Assembly: GCF_964275005.1 (NCBI RefSeq)
Contig: NC_092705.1
Coordinates: 19,868,385 to 19,932,384 of the forward strand
Direction: 5' to 3'
Length of the DNA stretch: 64,000 nt
DNA from: Diadema setosum
Lineage: Eukaryota > Echinodermata > Echinoidea > Diadematoida > Diadematidae
The notes below the pieces were generated by a model, which did no database searches, had not been told where the DNA came from, and saw nothing but the letters and a program-made list of their open reading frames with translations. The translations under genes were made by a program, and so were the position numbers. This document shows, in pieces, positions 12,105-26,365 of this stretch. Every line of letters starts with the position of its first letter. The stretch's first letter is position 1.

Positions 12105-15100
12105 ATATATCAAAACATTCATAAGACGTAGTGAATAATCAATGTTAGCTTTCATTATAAAGAACCTTCAACGGCCATTATAGTTCCTCCTGATGTGGAG
12201 GGTGAGCCAGTAACATTATGCATTGCTCGAGCAAAATCGACCTTGAGGAATATGTCACGGTCTTCAGGTTTCTGTTGACAAAAACAAATAGAAGGGGGAG
12301 CATTGGAAAAAAAAAATAAAGAAGGATTTGAGACGACTGTTAAGTGTAAGATTATGGCATGATCCTCCCGTATTGATACTTTCGGGTTGAGGTGGGATCA
12401 ACATAGGTGACGACGATCAATGTTAACCGTTTGTCCAGCGCATTGTGGAATGTGTGGAACGTCACGCGTGGCGGATTATGTCTGGTTCGTGCGAAGAAAG
12501 GAGCCGAGAGGGGTGTATAGTTAAAGGTGTCATCCCTTAAACGATGAACATTATAGCATTGCATGAGCGTTTATAGTGCGTTTTAGAGTGCGTCTTCAGT
12601 TACAGTGCAGTTTAGTAGTTCATCAATCTCAAATACATATCAAACTGGCATCTAATTAAACCTAGAATACCTGTATAGAGTGAATATATGCATGTATAAA
12701 GTCAGTGAAAAACCATAAGTCAGTGGAAAACCATACTTCTTGAAGCTACCAACTATTAGTGTAGTAGCATGACAGATCATTGTGGGCGGATGGTCCAAGG
12801 CTATATGAAGAGGAAAATGCTTTTCCATCGCGGCGATTTGTTTGGGAATGAGATACCGGACGAACAAGAGCCTAAAACGAGCAACCTGTATATGCTCACT
12901 CTGACGAGTCAATAAAGGGTTGATATATGAAAAAAGCAGGAACAAAAATAAGTTTGAAACAATACCATACTCATAAATAAGTATGCTGACAAAATGGAAC
13001 CTAGCATGAGAAATAAGTTGTGACCCATACAAGTTCTTATAGAAAATCAAAACCTTCAAGATCTTATGAAGATAGAATTATGTCCATGTATTTTTTTTTC
13101 TTGTTTCAAGACGGATATAGAATTAATCATCGAGTTCAGTGATGCATCTAAACACTTATTTCTCTTGGCTGCTGGGTCTTCCCTACATTGCCATTTTGCA
13201 GAAAATTGCTTACGAAATTACGAAACTAAACTTTCCCACTATGGAAATGGCACAGATTATGTCGATGTTTCTGATCTACAAGTTTGCATACATGTGAATG
13301 AAATAGCAAACTACTTTCGACAATGTCCATGAACTGAATTGTTGCAAACTGTCGACTTAGAATCAGCACCACCACATTGATTCAAAGTTGCAATTGAAAC
13401 GGAGTCGATAGGGAAGTATATCTTCGCTGCTCTAGATTTCTCAAGTACTTGCGAATGAAAAGAACGAACGTAAAGGGGAATGAAGATAGTTGTTTCTTTT
13501 TGTCCTTGCAGAGTTTACCAACAGAGTTTCTATGTACGGAGTTTAGGAGCTTCGGTTTTATCTTCCATATATAGAGCATTAGCTGGAGGCAAACATGGGA
13601 GAAACGGGAGGGGTTAGAGAGAGAAAAAAAAAAGGTGTGAATGAGGCTCACGAGGTGCTAGAGAATAATGAAACCCCGGCGAGTATGCCTCTAAGTGAAA
13701 CATTCTAAGCCACCATGAAGGTTGATCCCGACAAAAAGATGCCTCGATCACTCGCAGGATACATTCTTATTGATTTGTTTCGTGAATGGACGAGATCAAA
13801 CGGGTCGCGATGACGAAGTGTCTGTTTGTTGGTAGAAGTATTATCGAGTTATGTAAAGCATTATCAAGAATTCGATATTGGTAGAAAGCTTTTGCTCTAT
13901 TTGCAGCCTGATCACTCTACAAGTCATTGATAGCATGACAAAGTCTCTGTTTAATCGACAGAAGGTTGAATTACATGTTTCAAAGAAAACTTACTACATT
14001 TGCATTGAAATGAAAACGGTTTCGATCGCCATCTAAAACACAAACGTGAAAACAACCTGCACGCTGAAGCAAAGACATGAAAACAAAGTAAGATGACTGA
14101 TTATGTTCCTTTCTATACAAAGTTAGATGAACTATATTATAATGATTATTCACAAAATACATCGTCTGTTTGTTAAATAAAAAATCGATATCCTTCACGC
14201 CATTCGCTGTGGTAGTTCAGTATACAAAATCTCTATTGTGTGTGAAGACAAAAGTCATATTCTCCAGTTAATGACTTTGCTTTTATTTTCACTTTCCAAA
14301 TATATTTGTTATTCACTGCGGGATCCACCTGCGAAGCTTTTGTCTGTATGTCCTGAACAAAAGCTGATCAAATGCCATATTCTTGTGCTGGCATCCTATT
14401 TTTCCGGGAAATAGATTTTAATCGTTGCGGAACTATTTATATCCGTTTAACTATTTAAAATGGAATTCATTTTTAAGTGTTTTGCTTTCTTTAATAGTCA
14501 CTAGTGTTTCATTCAAAATGTTGATCACGATTTCAATGTAATGTAGACTACGTCATGAATATGACTAAAATCAACAACCTAAAAAAGTGTCCGGCCAAAT
14601 GTTCGTTCACAGCTTCGAAGAAGACCTCCCTTTTTAAACCGATCATGTCATGATTTACAATAAACACCAGCACGAATACCTCCTTCACTATTGCCGACGC
14701 AACTAATACTTCTTGCAACAAGTATAACTATAGTATACGCCACATCTTACGGCGGCGTCGTCCCAACTTTCAGGGCAAGATCAGGAGCAACAACATGTAC
14801 GGTTGCAGAGTTCAGTGGAGGGAAAGATGCTACCCAATTTCAGAGGGGAAGAGAATAGAACAATAAAGCAAACGAACCACAATCTTATTCTCTCGCTCCT
14901 TTCAGCTCCTGTCAAGGTGGATAACAATACACCCCAATGCATTCAGTTCGCCTTGGCATCAAAAGGGACTGGAATTCCTTTCCTTCTGTTTGTAGCCCAA
15001 ACGGCGGCTATTCAAAGGTTGATAGTGCCAGCTTTAAATCAATGTAATTGAATTCGGAGGTCAGGATAGATTCTACAGCGACTGGTTCAGACCGCGGTAA

Positions 15101-16125
15101 GGGCTCCAGTCCCGTGTCATTAAAAAAACTAGTATACAATATGACTTGAGAATTATACTGCCTTAAAAAATATTACTGTACCAAATGGATTATTACCGTA
15201 TCTACAGCTATAGCTATAAACAGCTATAAATTCACCACAGACAGCAGGCGAAACAAAGGCACACAACCTGCAACCTGGACTATAGCCTTTTATCGCACGC
15301 TGTCTTCCACACCGAATAGATATGAATAAAGCTGGCACATGCTGAGACAATATTGTTTTCAGTCACTATGAAACCTTCACAATAGTGAGCGACAGTGTAA
15401 TGAAATATTGACAAATTTCAATAGGTATCTCCAGGGTCATTAAAGCGCCACCCGTTTCACATTCACAAAGCGGTGTCGGTATGCGCACGAACCATATTAC
15501 AGTAGTGATGTATGGTACACTTTATGAATTCTAAGGTAATCTTCATGCTTATATCTGGAATTTTTGATGGGAGACATCATGCGAACGAAATCTTGTGCGG
15601 CACTGCTGTGATCCGTAAGCCTGTAGGAAGTCGTCGATTTTCACACCCTCTCGACATTCATGTCTGAAAGTCCTTATCAACTTGAAAGCATGTGCACTAT
15701 AATTATCCCCTTGCGCAGAGTACAACTGATATTGTACAACTCTTGCCAATGTACCCTTTTCTCGTGCCTTAATTCTGGACAAGGATAGATTGAAATCCCC
15801 CTGAACTCTGATGGTATATAGAATGTATCATAGTGTTTGGATGAAGACACAATGGTGGGTCATTTTACTGAAGGCAAAATATTCAGGTTACTAGTATTCC
15901 ATGATTCGTCCTCTGTCATACCTTTAATCTCTGTGTTCCTTTGTGCTTTGAGAATAGCTTTAGTCAGCCCAGCTCTCTTTTTGCCATTCTCATTTTGAAC
16001 AAAACGTAGTATACATTTTTGTGTGCGCGCATATACACATACACACGCACACACATATGAATAACAAACACATAAACACATAACACTTACACACATTACA
16101 CTCACATCCACTTCGAAAAAATGGG
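12098..16125. other. intergenic, no gene seen
   Basis: A sequence like the spacer of the upstream palindrome (CTAATTAAACCTAGAAT at 11,917) recurs near 12,651, so the same repeat family continues here. The 135-codon minus-strand frame 12,652-13,059 is hydrophobic and resembles no protein I know. Nothing else is supportable. Confidence 0.45.
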
Positions 16126-16415
16126 TGCTGTTCGTTATTCCGAAGGTTCGCTATTCCGAAGGTTCGCTATTCCGAAGGTTCGTTATTCCGAAGGGTCGTT
16201 AATCCGAAACACACAAATTCCCTATACCTATAGAGGTTCGTTAATCCGAAAATGAAAAAGGGTTCGTTAATCCGAACATTTGTGGCGTTATTCCAAAGAT
16301 TCGTTATTCCGAAGATTCGTTAATCCGAAAATGAAATTCGGAACAATGAACCTTCGGAATAACGAATCTTCGGACTAAAGAGCCTTCGGAATAACGAACC
16401 TTCGGAATAACGAGC
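16126..16415. repeat. palindromic TTCGTTATTCCGAA satellite
   Basis: Tandem variants of a 16-18-bp unit (GGTTCGTTATTCCGAA, also with 'gctatt' and 'gttaat') run plus-strand from 16,131 to about 16,330. They then run in reverse complement (CCTTCGGAATAACGAA) to about 16,412, so the block can fold on itself. The outer ends, CTGTTCGTTATTCCGAAGG and its reversed partner ending CGAGCTG, behave as terminal inverted repeats. There is no coding potential. Confidence 0.8.
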
Positions 16416-19400
16416 TGTAACCGAAAAACTAGCCAGATGTTGTTGGTATCATGGTATCACTCATACTTCAGTGTGAGATTTACACAAGTGTCTGCACAGG
16501 GCTCGAAATTAGCTGTAGCCCGGTAGCCCTATTGGACAAACTAATATTCAAATAAAAAGAATAAAAATAACAATCATCTTGGGGCCTTGAAATCGACTAT
16601 TAGTTAAGTATCAGAGATTCATTGAGAATTGATGTGTTCTCGATATTATATTGTTGAAAGTCGGGGAGAAATTTGCACCAAATTATGAACTACAACAAGG
16701 AAATCAAACTATAGTTTCTTATATCTACAGAGTAACTTTAACTATACATTGTGCAGAATCTCTGAAATTGCGCAAATCTGAATAAAAGGGTGTTAGAAAT
16801 GTGTTAACACTGATGTATCCCGACTTTTCATTATGAAGTATTAGGTGTGCAGGATATTATCTGCTCATTGTATATAGGCTCGGAGCCGCTCAAATTGTTT
16901 TTACTTTGACTCAATGTTTCTGATGTTTCTAATATGATGATTATTAATTTTGAAAAGCCAATTATTTTACCGAATAGATGTCAATCTTTAATCAATGAGG
17001 TAATCATCAGTGTACTCAAAATGTCAACGAGATATTTATTTCTTGAAGTTTATCAGCCCGGCATTTATAGATCGTATTTCAAAATAAAATTCGGAGAGAC
17101 AACACAGATTGTTGTTATATACAATACCTTTCTGATACAGCCTTATACACACAAAATAAGGAGACAAAATCAAAATTTCTTCGTTTCATTTTTTGTTTTG
17201 TTTTGATTTGTCTTTTGTTTCCCACCAATGCATTTCTCTTTTCGGAACGAGCATTGGACCGAGTCCTGCATTTGTCCATTTCATTTTCACTCTACTGCTA
17301 TGATTGGACCACTATGATAGTGTAGTCCTAAAAACTCATGGTACATCCACGGAGCTGCTTGTACCTTGGAAATGTAATTGGCATTCTTGGAATCCTGAAG
17401 ATAATTTTAAAGCACCCAAATCTTTATTTCATACATACACAATCTCTTCCATCAAGTGTGAAAGCATGTGTATGACATTTATACCTCTGAAAGAGCATAA
17501 AATTGATATTTCCACAATGTATCTTCGTGTTGCTGTTTTTTTTCTTTACCTTTGGTCAAGAGGAAGATTGATTCGAACGCCGTGAACTCTAATATTTGAA
17601 TGCATCATTGTGTTGGAACGGAGATATTTTACCGCAGGCAAAAATTATTCAGGTCAATTCTATTCGTTCATGCTCTCTCCCTTAACTCCTCTGTTCTGTT
17701 GTGGATTTTTACTCTAGACAGCCAGTCTGTCTCTTTCCATTCATTCCTTCTGTGTGTAATATACACTGACGTGTATACATACATACACACATAAAAGCAC
17801 ACACAAAAACACACAAATTAACATGTACATGTACGCTCATGTACTTCTAAGAAACGAGCTACCCGAAAGGGTCGGCAAATCTAGGTTCCGCTATACTATT
17901 GATTATTAATGCGATAAAAGTCCTATAAGGTTTGTTTCTGCTCACATAGCTCGTGCGTAACAGTGCAAATTGGTCTGTCTATCTGTCTCTCTGTCTGTCA
18001 GTTTGCTGCTCTGACAGCAGTCTGGAGCACTGAAGTGGGCTTTAAAGCGCAATCCAGGCTTTTGTTTGCTCATCTGCCTTCACGCTTTCATGCTGCTTCT
18101 GAACCACAAATAATGGGCCATTGTTCAGGAAACTGGAGGAGCTACAAAAGAGAGCTTCCTAATTGAGAGAAGGTGGTCATTTTAGAGTTGGACTGCTACA
18201 AATTGAGCAGATAAACACTGTCGAACTGTTACAACGAGCTTGGAGGTAGGGTCAATAAACAAAACGCCTTTCTTCTACTGCAGTGGCGAAAACACTGCTA
18301 CACGCAGGTGTGTGAGGTTGCCATTCCCGTTCAAGTGAGAACACAAGTGTGTTTTTAATAATATTATGACGGTGAAATCGTGACAATTACTCTTCACAAG
18401 ATCACGATTATCACACAGTCATAACCCGGCATCCCACTTACCTGATTATCCTCATCCTTCCACCAAGTAAGATTCTAGTTGATCGATTTTCTGACGTTGC
18501 TTTTTTTTATTTCATTGGATTCATTAATATTCCAGATTTTTTTCCCTCTTTATGGGGGCATGTTTTGTAAGTGACGTTTCGTAAACACTGCTATGTTTAT
18601 TTAGGTTAAAAATAGGGAGAAACGCATTGCATTTGAATCAGTCAAAAACCTTCTCTATCTTTTTTTACAATATTATAGTTCTAGTTACCTATAGCCAGCA
18701 AGAATAGAAAAGGAGCCCTCAATATTTTTATCCTCTAAGGACTGATGTATCTGTCAAGAATCATTAATGGTATACTTCAGTAGTTTGCACTCTTTCTCTC
18801 GCCTATGAAGGTCGCTTAAAACAGAGGGAAATTTTCCTCCGTCGGGGCAGGTGGCTTCTAATGAGTCCACAATGAATATTACGCAAGTTTATCGATTTGC
18901 AGGAGATGATAAAGACCAACCCTCAAGCGTTACCTCCTGTCAATTAACGATTAATGGAAGGGGCAGTGCCAATATACCCATTGTGGACGGTTCGACAATC
19001 TGACCTCGAGATTTCTTCCAATATCTAAGGGGTGGTCGGACTCCAAAGAGAAAGAGAAAGATGAAAAGACGGACAGAGAAAGAGCGGGAGACAAACAGAT
19101 AGACAGACAGACAGTAGGAGAGGACAATAATATAAAAAGTTGTTAATAAGAGGATAATAAAACTGCGATGATTCTGAAAAGTCAGATAAGAGAAGAGAAT
19201 GCAAGGAAATGCATTGTTTGGAGGTAGAAGCTGCATGGATAGAACACGAAATCCTTGGCAATGCGCACAAGTTTTACAAACAAACATCCTTTATGGACAG
19301 TAGAATACTGTGGCACTCAGAGGGTTAAAAGAAAATAGGTGGATTCAGTGATTTTAAAAATATCAATAAATCACTGTTCCAAATTTCAAGGATCCTCCGC

Positions 19401-20130
19401 GGCAGTCTTGAAATGAAAAATAAAATGTCCTCTTGATTTACACTTTCTCCTTCAGATATGTAAGAAAACACAACCTCGTTCTCCATTACTGGCGGCAGTC
19501 AGGGTTAGAGCGGTGGCGCCACTCTCTCTGATTGCACATACAACCTTACTTATTGCAGGATTTACTCATATTACAAGAAGAAGCAAACCGCGAATCATAC
19601 CATGCATCCAATATACATAATGCAGGAGAAGACTGATGCTTATTCCTCTAGTAAGTGCCACCATCGGCGATGCATTGTGTATTATTTATCATCATTATCA
19701 GTGCTTTATCATGTGACATTCTTGGTCAATAAAACCTCGAAAGAAATGGTTTGGTGAGCAAGCTGCAGTCTATTTTCTCCCTTCAGTGCATCGATCTTCT
19801 TTTTTTTTTTTTGGGGGGGGGGGGTGAATAATAGCATAGATAGTAGTATCAAACGGGTGTATCGGCCCGGAGCCTAGAGCAATTTTGTCATTTTGTAGAC
19901 AGAAGGATTTAAAGAAGTAAACAGGATTAGAAAGCTCGCCATGACTTTTTACACTGTACAAGAGACAGGAATCTGTATTCAGGTGAAAAGGTCATCGGTA
20001 TACTGTTCGCCGATATCATAAATCATGTGTAGCTTTATCTTCTACCAGTATACACGTCATCTTCACTGTTTCCAATACAATATAGAGCAAACGTGGTGCA
20101 GAACGCACAGAAACATTGACATTTGCTTTC
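16416..20130. other. intergenic, no gene seen
   Basis: AT-rich DNA with short unrelated frames. Low-complexity patches include CAGACAGACAGACAG near 19,098 and a T/G homopolymer junction at 19,801-19,824. No exon series or RNA gene is recognised. Confidence 0.45.
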
Positions 20131-20236
20131 TGTGTCAGCATGTTTAGTGTATATTATTATAAAATGTATATCACTTTGAGACATGTGTCAGCATGTTTAG
20201 TGTATATTATTATAAAATGTATATCACTTTGAGACA
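20131..20236. repeat. 53-bp perfect tandem duplication
   Basis: Two adjacent identical 53-bp copies (20,131-20,183 and 20,184-20,236), each starting TGTGTCAGCATG and ending TTTGAGACA. There is no divergence between copies, so the duplication is recent or could be an assembly artefact. Confidence 0.9.
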
Positions 20237-23200
20237 TGCATCTTCCATGCAGGTCCAAACCCATTAAAGGTTGTACTTCGTAAAACATTCTGCAATTTCT
20301 GTTTATACCGTTAAACTTAGAATCAAACTCCTTTCAAAGAAGTCGCCACCATGTTGACATAAATAATTATTATGATATGATCGTTTATCTATTTTCACAT
20401 GCAACAGACAATCGATCATCCATGTGAAGCTATTCACATCATTGCTGTAATATAAAATGCTTTCAGTGAGTTCACATCAATGGTTAATCTTTCCCGGTCC
20501 CATGAAACCCTATAGGCACCTGACAATTGTACATGTTAGGGTTTGGAATAAGGAAAAAAATGTGCAAGTTTTGGTTCTCTGTGTAGAAAAGGACTGCTAT
20601 CACGGTGTCATCTTTATCATGGTTCAGAAAGAAAACACAATGAGGAGAGACAAAGTCTATCGTAGTTGAAGTTTGGCGACGCTATCGCTTGACATTGCGG
20701 CCATCTCTTTTGTAGCTTATTTAACAATGAAAGAAAAAATATCGGTATAAATGATCTCGATGGGCTGAATATCGATTTTCAGGCAACAAAGGCTATACAA
20801 AACTGAAGCAAAAACAGAGTACTATACCGAGCCCGACATAAATACAGTTTTGGTACAGTTCAATCAAAGCGTATTATTATGATGTAGTTTTGGATAGTGT
20901 TGAAGTCCGCGCCAACGATATAAAAATGTTTCGCGGCTCTGGGAGAGATGATAAAATTCCGGCCCTCTGACTAAGCTTTAAAAACTATGAATATACATTA
21001 GATTTGAGATGCAATGGGTGATATTACACCAAAAAAAGTGAAATTAGTACTCTGAAATGGGCTGCTTAAATAAATGTAATCCGAATATAATTGAATCTTA
21101 TGAATCTGATTTGCATGCCTTTATTTGTTTCGACTATGTCGCCGTCAAGTCTTGAGCAATCTTTCTGCTTGTCAACCTTCGTTATAAAGATATACATAAA
21201 AATTAATAGGTTAATAAACCGATTTATTGTCGGCATTGACAACAGAAACAAAATGTTTTGTGCTTAAAAAAGATTTCCATATCGTGAGCACAAGATATTG
21301 ATACAAAGTGAAGAGAGAGAGAGAGAGAGAGAGAGATGGTGGGGTGGAGTAGGGAGAGAGACTTCCCTTTACCTATCATGTCTACTGAAGTCACTTTTTT
21401 TTTTTTTCGAAGGAAAACGGCAGTCTTGCCTTTAAAGGTTTGTTTGACCACAACGTTCAGTTTGGGATATACGAACTTCTCTGTATACTTGCATATCAAC
21501 TTAACATAAGGACAAAGACAAAAACAAATTAACAAACAAAACAGCAACAAGTACTCTCACCTTTAAAGTAACGAGCTAGGAAGTCATACCAGATCTACTT
21601 TGCAAAAAGCTTATGTTCAGAACAGCTTTGTCATTTCAAGCTCCGTTCGTGGAATGTGTATGGATATTAACATGTACATGTACTGGGGCCTTCAAATATG
21701 GTTTAGGAAATAAAAAAATGAGAGTTTCAAATTATGTCAATAATTACTTACAGAATCTCGTTGAAGGTGTCGCGCTGTTAGCTTTGTGAATATAAATCAC
21801 TGCGATTGTGGACTCGGCTGAAGTTTTGTCGAAGTAGCGCTTCAAGAGGAAGAACATCCTGCAAAACTAGAGCTCAGTTACACACACAATGGTTGGACCA
21901 GCATCGACTCCTAATTGTAAACCTTACGATGTTGAAGGAATACTGTGGAACTCAGCGGAGGAAGTGATATCACCAGTCCACCAAACATTCAAAAGACAAC
22001 ATAGAATCAGTCACGTGATTGCTAGCGGGGTATAGGGAGATGGAAGATATCTTTGTATGAGATCGATGTCATTTTCAGTGTATACCATGCAGCAATATTC
22101 AGATCAAGGCACACACTTCCCACGTATGCCTTCTCATTGTCCCATTGAACCAATTTTGAAAGTGATGATAAAGATCCTCCAGAGCAGCCGTATTACGACG
22201 TCGTGGAAAATTATCGAGTGAGCGCTGGTTTATTCAAACACTGGACTATCTCCGGCTGTTCGACAATGAATGAAAGGGCCGTGTTGTAGTAAAGAACAAA
22301 CTGTCCTTGTGAGCTTTACAAACGGCATGAAAAGCAATTGAAGAAAGTCTCATACAGTTCCATCTCTTCGAAACCATTTATGTGTCAATGTTTTTCTTTC
22401 ATCCCGAATGCATCCCAACAGATGATGAAAACCTGAAGCGGGATTTAAGACTCAAATACTCCTCTTACCTTCCTCCATACATGCCGTTAATCTTCAGCAG
22501 CGAACATCAAAAAACTCACAGCGATGATGAAGACGTATTTTACAACATGATTCTGGGTATGTATTCAGGAATGACAGAGGTTCTCTTACACGTGAGGTGT
22601 TTGTCCGTCCGTGGAAGAGACTTTAATTTGGAGGTGATGACCTGGTGATGACGCCTCCAACACAGATGGAGCTACGTGATGATATCAAGCGGCATTTGTA
22701 CGGATAGATCAACAGGTGGACTCGTGGATGCGCGTCTGGACGAATTTATCGATATCATCCCTAAATCTGTGCTCAATTAAAATTGATCGGCAGTGACGGG
22801 GAAAAATCAATCACCCCAAAAAAAACTTCTCCCCTATTCAACTGAACCGAATGCCACCCAAGGTATAGAAAGAATCGCAGGTAGCGTGGCGCTTTCCCCC
22901 TCTTCTTAATAACACGACGGCCTTCTCAACATGATATCTATCTACTCCCCTTTGTGTCCCGTTCTGCCGTGGATCCAGTGAAATATTTCAATGGTCTCGT
23001 ACACAGAACGTTGGTTTCGACTGCGTTCAGCATGGACAGGGTAACCCTTCGCGTCTCGTATGAGTGGGTATTCCTTGTGTGTAGGTTCGGTGACAAATTC
23101 GCACAATTTGACGGGTTAAAGGCGAAGACTTAAAAGTGATTAGGCTTGACGACAGCTTCTTAGTCCGGTTTTAGAAAGCCCCAAACAGCACGAACTATCT

Positions 23201-23848
23201 TATTCTCTTCCCGAAGCCTCACAGCCTCTTTTGCCCCTTGTCTTCACAGGGCGACTATAGCGGATTCACCTTGTATCGGAGTAATACAATGCAACGAATC
23301 TTTCCTTCATGCTGAGACTCAGAGTGATTGAGACTGCATTTATTCTGTTCTCATTTGAGAATTCCTATGTAATAATTTTTGGAATTATCAGCATTTTCTC
23401 CGTCCTTTTTAACGAATCTGCCTAAACGTGCGTGAAATGTGTATTTACATAATCATGCATCAGGAAGTATGGTACATATTATGATTATCATTTCATAGTT
23501 TCCTCACAAACTTTAAAAGTCAGCCATGAAACAGTATCAAACACTGTCAAGAACAAATTGAAAATGACGGCTAGAAGGATATTATGAAGAAGATAAGTAG
23601 GGTGGAATTCATCAAGCCTGTCACTCATTAAGTGTCTTTGCTGCATGCCAGCAGCTTCATGCAGCTATGTGTCATTAATTTGCAAACTCTATAGACCTAC
23701 TTGCTCTATCCCCTTAACGCTCCAGGAACCGCTACTCTGAATATTCCATCGGTGTCCTGTGTAGTATACATTTTAGTTGTCAGTGACGACTAAAGAGCCA
23801 AAGTCTAAGAAGATCTTCTATCGGCACGAACCAGGGCATAATGGACTG
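20237..23848. other. intergenic, no gene seen
   Basis: Contains a (GA)n tract (21,311-21,335). Two short frames, at 21,890-22,036 and 22,382-22,648, look mildly protein-like but match nothing I know and are not bridged by convincing splice sites. Confidence 0.4.
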
Positions 23849-23923
23849 CTTGGAGGGGGAAAAAGAAGGAAAAAGGAAGGGGAAAAGAGGGGAAGAAGGG
23901 GGAAGGGAGGGGGAGAAAAAAGC
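23849..23923. repeat. polypurine tract
   Basis: About 75 bases of almost pure G/A with no long pyrimidine interruption. Low complexity. Confidence 0.85.
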
Positions 23924-24538
23924 ACGGATTTCTGCCGATCCTTCCACTAGAGGGTTTCCCTTTGTTGTGGTGGTAAGGATGAAGAGGTGGAGTAAGCTTT
24001 GACACCTCAGGGGGAAGACTTAGTAAATAATGTTCCCGTTATATTTATCACTGGTCGAGGAAGAAGCGGAACTCACGCACCACCTTTAAATGGCTCAAAC
24101 AACGGTGGCTGCTTTGTGAAGTTATTTGTCATATTTCTTGTATACAAGATGTCTTTCGCGGGGCCTGACGCTATTTTTATAACCTTACTGGTATATCACT
24201 TCTTAAGTTGCAGGTTAGCTGAGATCTTGGATGGAATAAGGGATGGAACTGGGGGTTGAGGAAACCAGTGAGTCCAAACAATGATAAAAAACAGGAGCTG
24301 AATTAACGAACAAAAAATAGAGACGAATTGCCAAGGGACATAGTCTATCCTAGATATTCTCGATGTTCCTTCAAATACCTCTCGCAGTAATAAAGTTCTA
24401 TTATTGATCAAAATTCAGTAAAAACATACACACATAAACAGCATGTTTACAAAGCTTAGGGCGCCATTTTTATGTATAGTTCATAGATTTATAAAACAGA
24501 AGAACAGCTTTGCTGAAGCAAATTGTCGTATTAGTAAT

Positions 24539-24728
24539 GGTATATAGTATATGTATAGTAGTATAGTAGTATTAGTATTAGTATTAGTAGTAGTAGTATT
24601 AGTGGTGGTAGTAGTAGTAGTAGTAGTGATGGTGGTTATAGTATAGTGGTAGTAGTAGTAGTATAGTAGTAGTAGTAGTAGTAGTAGTTGTTGTTATTGT
24701 TGTATCAAGTTGTAGTAGTAGTAGTTGT
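24539..24728. repeat. (TAG)n microsatellite
   Basis: Degenerate AGT/TAG trinucleotide array with TATAGTATAG and TTGTTGTT interruptions. Confidence 0.9.
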
Positions 24729-26365
24729 CTCGGGCGGCTCCTAGATACAGGAAATGTTTTGACATTTCTATATAGATAATCTGTATATTATTTTAAAATT
24801 GAACAAAGCATCAATCTATGCGTAAACGTGCTTCATGTCACAGCCATGTTGGTTATAATAACTCCTTACAATTTGAAAATGTACTTTGTTTTTCTTCGTT
24901 TTAACAATCCCTAGTATTTCTCCATAATTTGAATTGAGACGCGTTGGTCCGATTTCGGTTACAAATGCAAGGAGGCTGACTCTGAAATCTTAATGATGAT
25001 GCTATGCTAAAATGACAGATTACTTGCTTCTGATAATCCGCTCTTCCTCAATTTCGTGTGAACGTTTGTATGGCAAAAAGGGCCCAGTTTCATTTTCTCT
25101 AGTCACACAATTATTATTAGAAATTAATTTCAATAACTTGGTAAGAGGAAACTCTGAAGCGTACGGTTTGTTTGAAGTATTATAGTTGACACAATAAACT
25201 AACAAGGGTGTCCTTGCACGTTTCATCCCGCAGAATGTTACGCACACAGTCATGAGTTCGCACACAAGCACACCCTCCGTCTCTCTCTCCTTCAAAACTG
25301 TCTTCAAAAACTAACTCCACAAAATCTAAAATCGTGCTGCGGATGTCACGGAACACTGCACTATACATTCCACACGCTCAAAGACACGTAACTAAACATG
25401 ACGATTATCTCTCAGTGAATGGGAAAAGAAAAGCCCTATTTTTGGATCGTTACAGTTATAGAATCCCATCTCCCCTACACCATCTTATGGTTCTAGCCGC
25501 AGCAAGGGACAATAACGTTTCCATACGAGACTGACAAGAAAGCTAAAAGGGTGGAAATCAAGGGATATTGACCCTCTTGCGATCAGTTGATGGGAGACCT
25601 GGATCGGCAGGCTTTCCAGAATAGATAATGTACGAGATAATGGGCCAGTTACACGCATTTGCTTCTCGATCATGATCCTGTATAGATTGTAAGCAGTCTG
25701 AATCCACATTCTCCTCACCAAGTTACAGTATACTTAGTACAGGGTGTTATTTATATTCAAACGTTTTCTTGATGTTCGTTTTGTTTCCTTTTTGAACACG
25801 ACAGGGTGACCAACTTCAAGCTAATCTATCATACTATTATGCAGATTAAGGTTGTGGGAACAACGTCTATATATATTTGTCGTGAGTGCAAAGGAGTAAT
25901 GGAGATGAACCCAATAGTTTCGTAACTCCATGCACTGTGAAGATTTGTCCAAGCTGCCAAGTGTGAATACAATCTCTGCTGCGAGAATCCATGAATCTCT
26001 AGCCTCTGTGCCACAAACTCATCATTCTTGAGATGATCGTCCATTAGTTAATATTACATGGAATAAACTCCCACAAGACATTCGTAATCTATCTTCTCTT
26101 TGAATAGTAACTTCGGGAAGATTTAACTCGAAACCTAGTCATTTAGACAAGTATTTTGTAATTATTTCCTTCATCCCCTTTTCTCATCTCTCTCTTCCTA
26201 TCTTCTTTTTGTCTGTCTCTGCGCCATGGGCATCATTCATGCTAGATACCGGCGCCTTTCAGTGTTCATAATTATCATTATTATGCGGATGTACAATATA
26301 GGCCTAAAACACCTATGACACCACAGAGAAATCCATGTAGGCATGGTACCTATTTTTGGGTCTAT
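24729..26365. other. intergenic, no gene seen
   Basis: No recognisable exon. Overlapping minus-strand frames at 25,020-25,368 resemble no known family. Confidence 0.45.

Noticed and set aside
12652..13059. 135-codon hydrophobic minus-strand frame
   Set aside because: Considered as a Penelope or other reverse-transcriptase remnant because of the nearby palindrome, but no RT or endonuclease motif is visible.
16126..16415. CRISPR array
   Set aside because: Units are contiguous variants without unique spacers and invert midway; the DNA is clearly eukaryotic.
22382..22648. 88-codon plus-strand frame (PTDDENLKRDLRLKYSSYLP..)
   Set aside because: Mildly protein-like but unrecognised, isolated, and not linked by phase-compatible splice sites to another exon.
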